Made by a program: the position numbers and the translations under genes. Source: Oscillospiraceae bacterium (lineage in GTDB: Bacteria; Bacillota; Clostridia; Oscillospirales; Acutalibacteraceae). From it: DNA of 64,000 nt. Below, one piece after another: positions 1 to 6,816 of this stretch. The notes under the pieces are model-generated. The model saw only the letters and a list, made by a program, of their open reading frames with translations, ran no database searches and had not been told where the DNA came from. The stretch spans positions 1 through 64,000 of the forward strand of contig CACYHA010000020.1 of assembly GCA_902774035.1 (NCBI GenBank), written 5' to 3'. How positions within the stretch are numbered: position 1 is the stretch's first letter; each line of letters starts with the position of its first letter.

Positions 1-61
1 CACCGATGGAATACCGATGCCAGTTCGTTGCTTAATCTATTATTCTATTTCTACCATTTAG

Positions 62-140
62 GCTGTTTTTGTACTGTCCGTACAAAATGGAGCAGTTCAC
101 GCATCGTGAGCTGCTTTCTATATCTATGTTCTTTTTTCCT
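62..140 (-). terminator. Hairpins downstream of the lipase gene
   Basis: Two hairpins lie here. One is a perfect 8-bp palindrome (TTTTGTAC/GTACAAAA) at about 77-97. The other is a 10-bp stem with one wobble (AGCAGTTCAC/GTGAGCTGCT) at about 91-115. They follow the lipase stop codon in the minus direction and probably end its transcript, although the T-run is short. Bases 1-61 show no gene I can support. Confidence 0.4.
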
Positions 141-150
141 GGGTGATGTC

Positions 151-1353
151 TCAAACGGCTGCTTCCGCTTCCGGTTCGGGCATTGTCTCCGTGGAAACCA
201 GCATCTTTGCCATTTCGAGATAGAACTGATGGGTCTTTTCCGCGTCCGCAAACAGACCAACCGCCGTTCCGTGGTCGCCCTTGCACTCCGGCATGACCTG
301 CCAAACGCCGCGTTCCACGTGATCCGGATCATAATCCTTGAAGGGTTCGTCAGCCGGATGCATGGCGGAACTGACGTTGACCAGACCGTCGTTGGCAAAG
401 TCCTCGTAGGGGATGTCGCCGTTTTTCAGCTTCTTTCTGTTGTCGAACATGATCAGGCTCGAGGTGAGATACAGGAAAGTGAAGTCCGTTTTAATCGGCT
501 TGAGCTTGTCTTTCTCCGGCTTTTTCTTTCCGACCGCATTGAAATAATAGGAAAAGTAGAAGGGGTGGGGATTGAAGGGCTTGAGCTGTACGTTCATGGT
601 GCTTGCGCCTTCGCCGGACATATCGTCGCGGATAGTGTCCGTACCCTTGGCAAGATTCCGCTTGGATTGGAAAAAGTCGTGGCGGTCCTCTTTGCCCGGC
701 GTGTTGTTGATGCCGAACTGCTCCAGGTGAAAATCAAAGAACTGCTTGGTCTGCATGGACATTCTGCCTGCAACGTTCACATAGTTGAACGCAAGGGCCT
801 CCAGCAGCGGCAGGAGCTTGTATTTCTTCGCAACGTCGAAGGTGACTGTGCCGTTGTGGGGGGTGCAGATACAGGTGATGCTCTGGATCCAATTTCCTTT
901 ACCTCCGGTGAAGAGACCGGAAATGTCATTCGGATCGGTTGCTGCACGTTCTTCAGCGTCGCCGTCGGTCAGCAGGTGCAGCAGCAGCCGAGCGGTGATG
1001 CCGCCGTGGCTGTGGCCGATCAGATGGATCTTCCGCTCATCGGAAAGCCCGCCATCAAACAGCGGCTCTTTATAGGTACGGCCGAACCGCCGGTGATTGT
1101 GCCGCTCCGAGTGGGCTTTGCCGTAATCGACAGTGGTACCCATCAGGCGCGCATAAAGCTCACAGGCGCGATCCCAGGCGGAAGAGACCGGACCGACGGA
1201 AAGTGCATAGCCTTTGTAATCATTTTCTGCGAGAAACTCCATCAGGTTGCCGGTGGTGGCACCCCAATAGGGGAGTTTTTTATCCAGACCTTCGTCCATG
1301 CCCCAACCGAACATACCATGCACAAAAATGAACGGATATTGATTTTTTGCCAT
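151..1353 (-). CDS. Lipase-like alpha/beta hydrolase, cytosolic
   Basis: A 400-residue protein resembling the Staphylococcus/Geobacillus family of triacylglycerol lipases, which hydrolyse ester bonds of lipids. It begins with an oxyanion-type FVHGMFGWG near residue 10. The nucleophile elbow is GHSHGG, the acid is probably Asp in NDGLV, and the His is in GDHGTAVG near the C-terminus, so the triad is complete. There is no signal peptide, so it should act inside the cell unless exported by another route. The ATG has a good AAAAGGAG site. It stands alone, with a terminator-like region after it. Family assignment is good; the substrate is not known. Confidence 0.8.
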   Translation of the reverse strand: MAKNQYPFIFVHGMFGWGMDEGLDKKLPYWGATTGNLMEFLAENDYKGYALSVGPVSSAWDRACELYARLMGTTVDYGKAHSERHNHRRFGRTYKEPLFDGGLSDERKIHLIGHSHGGITARLLLHLLTDGDAEERAATDPNDISGLFTGGKGNWIQSITCICTPHNGTVTFDVAKKYKLLPLLEALAFNYVNVAGRMSMQTKQFFDFHLEQFGINNTPGKEDRHDFFQSKRNLAKGTDTIRDDMSGEGASTMNVQLKPFNPHPFYFSYYFNAVGKKKPEKDKLKPIKTDFTFLYLTSSLIMFDNRKKLKNGDIPYEDFANDGLVNVSSAMHPADEPFKDYDPDHVERGVWQVMPECKGDHGTAVGLFADAEKTHQFYLEMAKMLVSTETMPEPEAEAAV

Positions 1354-1518
1354 AAAAAATCGCGCTCCTTTTCAGATTAGGTTAATTATACCACTTTTTT
1401 TCGGGTTGTTCAAGGGATTGTCGGCATTTTTCACAAGCTCGCCGTCATTTTTTCAGGCTTTCTTTTGTGCACGAAACTATTTCTGCAAAATGAGCGGCTT
1501 CTTTTGTGGTGACGCAAT

Positions 1519-1641
1519 CGGCGGCGAAACCGCGCAGCTTTGCTGCGCGAGCCCGGGGCGCATCGCGCCCCGGGCTGCCCCGCGCAGTTGGCGCGGGGCG
1601 TTTCGCCGCCGGCTCTCGGCGCAGCGAAGCTGCGCCGAGAG
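1519..1641. repeat. Cloverleaf repeat, copy 1
   Basis: GC-rich intergenic element between the lipase and trxB. An outer stem of 12 bp (1519-1530 with 1600-1611) encloses three hairpins with no unpaired base between them: 1531-1549 (8 bp, TTT loop), 1550-1576 (12 bp) and 1577-1599 (9 bp). A flanking 13-bp hairpin with a GAA loop follows at 1613-1641. The other copies are at 12954, 30255 and 53369. With the trxB terminator this accounts for the 360-bp gap at 1354-1715. Function unknown. Confidence 0.85.
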
Positions 1642-1671
1642 GGGAGCGTCCGCCGAAAAAGCGAAGCACAA

Positions 1672-1704
1672 AAAAACAGGGCACGATTTTCCGTACCCTG
1701 TTTT
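1672..1704 (-). terminator. trxB terminator
   Basis: On the minus strand, AAAACAGGGTACG pairs with CGTGCCCTGTTTT (one wobble) and is followed by more Ts, directly after the trxB stop codon. Confidence 0.75.
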
Positions 1705-1715
1705 GCTTCATTTTC

Positions 1716-2618
1716 TCAGCTTCCGAGGAACCGGATCGCTTCCGTTGCTGCAACTGCGCCGTCCGCGGCGGCGGTCACAAGCTGGCGCACCTCTTTGGTG
1801 CGGTTGTCGCCTGCAACGAACACGCCGGGCGTTTTTGTGCGGCAATTCTCTCCCGCAACGGCATAGCCGCCTGCGTCAAGTTCCACCAGTGATTTGAAGT
1901 TCTCATTTTCCGGCACCTGGCCGACCGCAACAAAGAGTCCCTGTATCGGCAGCGTCGTCTTTTCGCCGGTGTTTTTGTCTGTAACTTCCACTGCCTGCAG
2001 CCGTCCTTCGGCAACGAGTTTGGTCACGTTGCTGTTCAGAACAAAGTGCACGTTCTCTTTGGCTTTGAGGCGGCTGACCAGCGCGGCGTCCGCGCGGAAG
2101 CTGTCACGCCGGTGAATGAGATACACCGTGTTTGCAAGATCCGCCAGATACAGTGCATCCTCCACGGCAGTGTTGCCGCCGCCGGCGACCGCGACGTCCT
2201 TTTTGCGAAAGAAGTTTCCGTCGCAGGTGGCGCAGTAGGAAACGCCTTTGCCAACGAGGGTGTCTTCGCCTTCGATCCCGAGCTTTCGGTTTTCGGCGCC
2301 CGTGGCAAGGATCACCGCCCTGGCCTCATAGGTGTTCTGGGCCGTGTGAACACGCTTGACTTCGCCGTCTTCGATGGAAACGGCTTTTTCAAACTTGAAC
2401 TGTGCGCCGAGATCCTTTGCCTGATTGTAGAGCGTTGTGGCAAATTCAAAGCCGGAAATGTTCGGCGCAACGGGATAGTTGGCGATGTCCGGGGTGTTGA
2501 TGATCTGGCCGCCGTAGCTTTTTGCTTCCAGAACCAGCGTGCTCTTTTCGGCACGGCAGGCGTAGATCGCAGCCGTCAAGCCCGCAGGTCCGGCGCCGAT
2601 GATGAGAATATCAACCAT
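1716..2618 (-). CDS. trxB: Thioredoxin-disulfide reductase
   Basis: A 300-residue flavoprotein that uses NADPH to reduce thioredoxin in the cytosol. The FAD-binding GAGPAG is at residues 8-13. The redox-active CATC (Cys129 and Cys132) and the NADPH-binding GGGNTAVE near residue 146 are intact. The C-terminal GVFVAGD motif binds FAD. The length fits the family (about 305). It lies 9 bp downstream of the Big2/DUF4474-like gene and has no clear Shine-Dalgarno of its own, which suggests translational coupling. A terminator follows. Confidence 0.95.
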   Translation of the reverse strand: MVDILIIGAGPAGLTAAIYACRAEKSTLVLEAKSYGGQIINTPDIANYPVAPNISGFEFATTLYNQAKDLGAQFKFEKAVSIEDGEVKRVHTAQNTYEARAVILATGAENRKLGIEGEDTLVGKGVSYCATCDGNFFRKKDVAVAGGGNTAVEDALYLADLANTVYLIHRRDSFRADAALVSRLKAKENVHFVLNSNVTKLVAEGRLQAVEVTDKNTGEKTTLPIQGLFVAVGQVPENENFKSLVELDAGGYAVAGENCRTKTPGVFVAGDNRTKEVRQLVTAAADGAVAATEAIRFLGS

Positions 2619-2627
2619 AGGCGTTTC

Positions 2628-3920
2628 TTACAGGAGAAGAAGCAGACCGATGTCAAGGAAGAACATGGTGACCAGCGCGAAGGGACCGCAAAGGGCGGCA
2701 AGCACATTGGCGGCAGCCAGCGCCTTGACAGGCATGGTGGTTTCGGCGTGCGAGATGTTCTGCCAGCAGAAGTGAACCAGTCTGCCGTCCACGGAAAAGC
2801 TGTCCAGACCGAGTTCCGCGCCGTTTTCCACGCGGGTAAAACCGCACTGCTCCAGACCGCTTGTGAACAGACGGGTCATCTCGTCGTCCTTCATTTCGAT
2901 CGTGCCGACGGATCTGAGCTCTCTTGCCGGTTCTTCAACGCGCAGATGGCCGCGCTTGAAGCCTGTGCACCACCAATACTTGCCCCAGGGACGGGAGAAC
3001 TCGCGCTTGTAGGTGCCGAGGCCGGTGGTGTCGTGATACATGCTCTGTTCCATGTTGAGCCAGTCGCCTTCTTCGGCGCATTTATAAAGGGTGAACACGC
3101 CGGGTTCCTTGGAGGAGTGACGTCTGTTATATACGCCGACCTCGCAGCCGTAGAACACCAGACCGTACTGGCCTTTCCAGAACTGGATCATCCAGTCTTT
3201 GCCTTCATAGGTGAAATAGACGCGGACATAGTCGTATTCCAGCAGGATATAGGGCGAGACCAGGTCATAGAACTTGGAAAAGCCGAAGTACTTCTGCCAG
3301 CACTGCTTGTCGTTGGTGTAGTAATAATCGTCGGGATAGCTGTACTGATAGCCCAGCACCTCGTGATCGCGCAGGAAGTTGTGGACTGCGCCGAAGGGCT
3401 GTGTGACATAGATCTCAACGGAATCGGTCAGGGTCTGTCCCGCAACGCTCGCTTCCACCGTGATGGTCGCTTTGCCGACGACGAAGCCGAAGACTTCGCC
3501 CTTCTGGGTGACATTGGCAACGGTGGGCTTGCTGCTGCTCCATTTAAAGGAGGCGGACTCATCCGTGCCGGTCACTTCTGCGCCCAGACGCAGGCGGCCG
3601 AGGGGCTTGACTTCCGTGGAATCCGCAATGATGTGCACAGCCAGCGGGGCAGGGGCGGCCTGTTCCGGCTCTTCGCCGACGACGGGCATCTCCGGCAGCT
3701 CGGCCTCCTCAAAAGGGGCGTCGGCGCCTTCGATCCTCGTGATCACGGGCGCTTGCGGCTCCGTCGCTTCCTGTGCGGGAGCGGCGTCAGGCTCTTGCGC
3801 TGCGGCGACCGATTCTTCCGCCGGGAGGGCAGGCTCGGCTTCTGCGGCGAAGCAGTTCATAAAGCTGCACAGTGTCAGCAGAACCAGCAAAACCGCCAAA
3901 CAATTTTTGAAATGTTTCAT
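2628..3920 (-). CDS. Secreted Big2-domain protein with DUF4474-like domain
   Basis: 430 residues. An N-terminal signal peptide (about 1-25) is followed by an Ala/Pro/Glu-rich linker (25-85). A bacterial Ig-like group 2 domain (about 90-173) shows the usual 'WSSSKPTVANV...G...G.ATITV' pattern. The next region (about 175-350) is rich in Tyr and Trp and resembles DUF4474 (IQFWKGQYG, CEVGVY). The last 30 residues are hydrophobic and may anchor it in the membrane. Probably cell-surface; function unknown. It is first in a two-gene unit with trxB. The DUF4474 match is from memory of the family pattern. Confidence 0.65.
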   Translation of the reverse strand: MKHFKNCLAVLLVLLTLCSFMNCFAAEAEPALPAEESVAAAQEPDAAPAQEATEPQAPVITRIEGADAPFEEAELPEMPVVGEEPEQAAPAPLAVHIIADSTEVKPLGRLRLGAEVTGTDESASFKWSSSKPTVANVTQKGEVFGFVVGKATITVEASVAGQTLTDSVEIYVTQPFGAVHNFLRDHEVLGYQYSYPDDYYYTNDKQCWQKYFGFSKFYDLVSPYILLEYDYVRVYFTYEGKDWMIQFWKGQYGLVFYGCEVGVYNRRHSSKEPGVFTLYKCAEEGDWLNMEQSMYHDTTGLGTYKREFSRPWGKYWWCTGFKRGHLRVEEPARELRSVGTIEMKDDEMTRLFTSGLEQCGFTRVENGAELGLDSFSVDGRLVHFCWQNISHAETTMPVKALAAANVLAALCGPFALVTMFFLDIGLLLLL

Positions 3921-4027
3921 GATGTACCTCCGTTTTCATTTTCGGTATTCTAATTATAAGGAAAAGCGCGGGAAAAATCAACCGCTTTTTATAAAAATTA
4001 ATAATTTGTGTACAAGCCGTCCGCGCT

Positions 4028-4744
4028 TCAGTCGGAGGGCTCCATACCGTAAAACAGATGGCAGAAGCGGCGCGTTTTCGCAAGGGCGCAATAGTCCTTC
4101 TCCGTCAGGATCAGGTGGTCGAGCAAATGCACCTTGAGATGGGCAAGAAACGTATAAACCTGCTTGGTGGTGTCGATATCGTTGCAGGAGGGCTGGGCGA
4201 TGCCGTTCGGATGGTTGTGGATCAGCACAACCGCCTTGGCCTTGGTCTCCAGCACGACGGAAGCGATTTTGCGCATATCGAGCATCACATCGGAAAGGCT
4301 CCCTTCGTTCAGCTTCCGCAGAGAGAGCAGCCGCTTCCGGTCGTCCAGACAAAGCAGGAACACCCGCTCTCTCGTGGCGTCAAGAAAATAGGGACGCACA
4401 AACTCCAAAATATCCTTCGTTTCGGAAAAGACCGGCCGTGCGGCGGAAAGGCTGGCGCAGTAGCGCTGATAGACCGGCAAAATCAGGTGCAGCAGGCAGG
4501 CGGCGTTTTCCGTCATGCCGGGCAGCGCTTTCAATTCGGCAACATCGGCGCGCAGCACGTCGGCAAACGAGCCGAACCGCTGCAGCAGCCGGTGGGCAAG
4601 CTCGTTGGTGTCCTTTTGCGGAATGCCGAAAAACAGCAGGAACTCCAGTACATTGTGATCCGCCATGCCTTTCAGACCGTTGGCGATGTACTGTTCCCGC
4701 ATCTTTTGCCGGTGTCCCTTGTGGAGATTTTCCGATTGCGCCAT
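4028..4744 (-). CDS. radC: RadC-family JAB-domain protein
   Basis: 238 residues. An N-terminal helix-hairpin-helix part (about 20-100) is followed by the JAB/MPN domain. The metal-binding pattern is H-N-H-P-N-G-x4-S-x3-D, followed by LLDHLILTE, typical of the RadC/UPF0758 family. The family was named for DNA repair, but its biochemical role is not settled. I chose the ATG at 4744 because GAGGAGGGA sits 6 bases upstream; a TTG 7 codons earlier overlaps that site. Downstream on the same strand lies secreted gene 2628-3920, separated by about 107 bp. Confidence 0.9.
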   Translation of the reverse strand: MAQSENLHKGHRQKMREQYIANGLKGMADHNVLEFLLFFGIPQKDTNELAHRLLQRFGSFADVLRADVAELKALPGMTENAACLLHLILPVYQRYCASLSAARPVFSETKDILEFVRPYFLDATRERVFLLCLDDRKRLLSLRKLNEGSLSDVMLDMRKIASVVLETKAKAVVLIHNHPNGIAQPSCNDIDTTKQVYTFLAHLKVHLLDHLILTEKDYCALAKTRRFCHLFYGMEPSD

Positions 4745-4804
4745 GTGCAGTCCCTCCTCAAACAAAGGGCCGCCACGGGTGTGACGGCCGGGTTCAGCAG
4801 TGAA

Positions 4805-5732
4805 TCAGATGGAGATTTCCATCGCCATCTTATAAAGGTCCGTGTTGATCTCCTTGGTCATGTTCAGCGCTTCGTAGATATCGAAGTCCATGATGCGGTC
4901 GTTCTGGGTCGCAACCACGCGGTTGCTTGCGCCGGCGATCAAAAGCTGCACGGCATGGTAGCCCATACGGCTGGCAAGGATGCGGTCTGCCGCTGTGGGG
5001 CAGCCGCCGCGCTGCACGTGGCCGAGGATGGTGGCGCGGCTTTCCACGCCGGTTTCCTTCTGGATGCGCTTTGCCATCTCTTCCACGCCGCCGATGGCCT
5101 CGGAGACCATCACGACGAAATGGACCTTTTCGCTGCGCTGGGTGCGTTTCATGCGCTCGATCACGTCGCGCTCAAAGTCATAAGGAATCTCCGGCATCAG
5201 GATGGAGGTCGCGCCGCAGGAGATACCGGCGCCGAGCACCAGATAGCCCGCGCCTCTGCCCATGACTTCCACAACGGCGCAGCGGTCATGGGATTCCGTG
5301 GTGTCGCGGATGCGGTCGACCATCTGCACGATGGTGTTCATCGCGGTGTCAAAGCCGATGGTGCGGTCGCAGCAGGCGATGTCGTTGTCGATCGTGCCGG
5401 GAATGGCGATGCAGGGGATGCCGCGCAGCGAAAGGTCGCGCGCGCCGCGGAAGGAACCGTCGCCGCCGATGACGACCAGACCGTCGATGCCCTTCTCTCT
5501 GCAGGTGCGGACCGCCGCCTGCATACCCTCTTCCGTTTTAAAACGGTCGGAACGTGCGGAAAAAAGGATCGTGCCGCCGCGGGTGATGATGTCGGACACG
5601 GAGCGCAGGCCCATCTCTTCCGTCAAGCCCTCCATCAGGCCCTTGTAGCCGCGCTTGATGCCGATCATTTTGATCCCGTTTTCAATGCCCGCGCGGACCG
5701 CTGGTCAGAACGCCGATGGTTTTCAGCTTCAT
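4805..5732 (-). pseudogene. pfkA: 6-phosphofructokinase, N-terminal frameshifting deletion
   Basis: The expected start (ATG at 5732, with GGAGG upstream) encodes MKLKTIGVLTSG and then runs into a stop after 16 codons. The rest of PfkA is open from about 5695 in another frame: GGDGSFRGA (the ATP-type Gly-Asp-Gly signature), PGTIDND with the catalytic Asp, and MGRGAGYL. Aligning with the family, about 41 bases are missing between 'TS' and 'VRAG'. They would encode the GGDAPGMNA nucleotide-binding loop. An internal ATG at 5668 gives 287 residues without that loop. Everything else, including a TTGACA-16-TATAAT promoter, is intact, so the lesion is either recent or an assembly error. Confidence 0.85.
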
Positions 5733-5792
5733 AAGTTTTTCCTCCGAAATGATAGTGTAAGTTGCTCCTGTACAGCAAAATATATTTGTTTC

Positions 5793-5820
5793 ATTATACT
5801 CTTTTTCCGCAAAATGTCAA
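5793..5820 (-). promoter_or_regulatory. pfkA promoter
   Basis: On the minus strand, TTGACA (5820-5815), a 16-bp spacer, then TATAAT (5798-5793). This is close to a perfect sigma-A promoter, pointing at the broken pfkA start 60 bp downstream. Confidence 0.75.
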
Positions 5821-5915
5821 GTAAAACATGAGACAGTAGAACCGCGGCGAAAAAAGGCAGACAAAGCGGCGCTTGCGCTCTTTGCAGCCCCTGATTCACT
5901 CGGACGCGCCATTCT

Positions 5916-6674
5916 TTACACACAGAGGGAATCTCCGGCCGCCTTGCGCATGCCGCCGGGTGTGACGCCGAACGCGGTGCGAAAGCACTTGATGAAATAG
6001 CTTTCCGAGCAAAAGCCCAGCAGATAGGCGATCTCCGAGGTGCTTTTCTGTGTCTGGGTGAGCATCTCCTTTGCCGCGTTCAGCCGTTCCTGCCGCAGAT
6101 AGGCGCCAAGGGGCAGGCCGACGTGGGTCTTGAACAGCACGCCGAGATAATCCGGCGAAAGGCCGCAGACCCCGGCGATCACGGCGGCGTTCAGCTTGCT
6201 GTGGAGGTTCGCGTGGATGTAGTGCATCGCCTTGCGCACGGCGAGGGGATAGGTCTGCTGTCTGCGGCTCTGGGCAACCAGACCGGTCAGCTCCAGACAG
6301 AGCTTTTGCAAAAACGCAAGGATCTCCTGTGCCGTTCCCCTGGCGTCCACGGCGCGGATGCTCTCGTCCGAGAGGTTGAAGGCTGTGGTCTCGTCGAGTC
6401 CGCCCGCAATGGCGGCGCGTGTGGCCAGAGTGATGCAGCAAACGGCCCAGTATTTCATCTGCCGCAGCGGATCGTTGGAAAGCTTTCCGGCAACCACGGT
6501 CTGCGAGAGCAGACGGTGCATCATCTCTTTGGTGCGCGTCACGTCGCCGCTGCGGATGCAGGCGTAAAAAAGCTGCTCGGTCTCATAGGGCGTGTGGGTG
6601 CGTCCGCTCTCCCGCTCGGTCAAAAGGTCGCTGTTTTCCAAAACCTCAATGGCGGAAAGCGCCTGTTCTTCCAT
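5916..6674 (-). CDS. AraC-family transcriptional regulator
   Basis: 252 residues. The C-terminal 95 residues form the double helix-turn-helix of AraC/XylS proteins (LSPDYLGVLFK..G..L..YL...R, then SEIAYLLGFCSESYFIKCFR). The N-terminal 150 residues are helical and match no sensor domain I recognise. The ATG at 6674 is preferred because GAGG lies 8 bases upstream; a GTG at 6683 is possible. It is divergent from the GH3 beta-glucosidase across 142 bp, so it probably controls that sugar-degrading gene. An imperfect hairpin with a T-run at about 5850-5890 may end its transcript. Confidence 0.85.
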   Translation of the reverse strand: MEEQALSAIEVLENSDLLTERESGRTHTPYETEQLFYACIRSGDVTRTKEMMHRLLSQTVVAGKLSNDPLRQMKYWAVCCITLATRAAIAGGLDETTAFNLSDESIRAVDARGTAQEILAFLQKLCLELTGLVAQSRRQQTYPLAVRKAMHYIHANLHSKLNAAVIAGVCGLSPDYLGVLFKTHVGLPLGAYLRQERLNAAKEMLTQTQKSTSEIAYLLGFCSESYFIKCFRTAFGVTPGGMRKAAGDSLCV

Positions 6675-6816
6675 GTCTCTCACCTCATGTCTATTTTATC
6701 ACAGTTCTTCTGAAAAAAGCAACGGAAAAATGATAAAAATATCGGAATTGTTATATTCTTTTCCTTTTATTCGCATTAAAATAGAAACGAACTATTACGA
6801 AAAGGAGATTTCCATC

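Noticed and set aside
1519-1641. Cloverleaf element as a tRNA gene
   Set aside because: Stems of 8-15 bp, loops of 3-5 bases, no T-loop, anticodon or CCA end. Only the general shape is tRNA-like.
1406-1897. ORFs running through cloverleaf copies 1, 3 and 4
   Set aside because: Open frames arise from GC-rich palindromes; no start signals and no conserved residues, while the structure explains the sequence.
3200-3420. Small minus-strand ORF inside the Big2/DUF4474-like gene
   Set aside because: Other-frame shadow with low-complexity Thr/Ser/Ile and no ribosome site.
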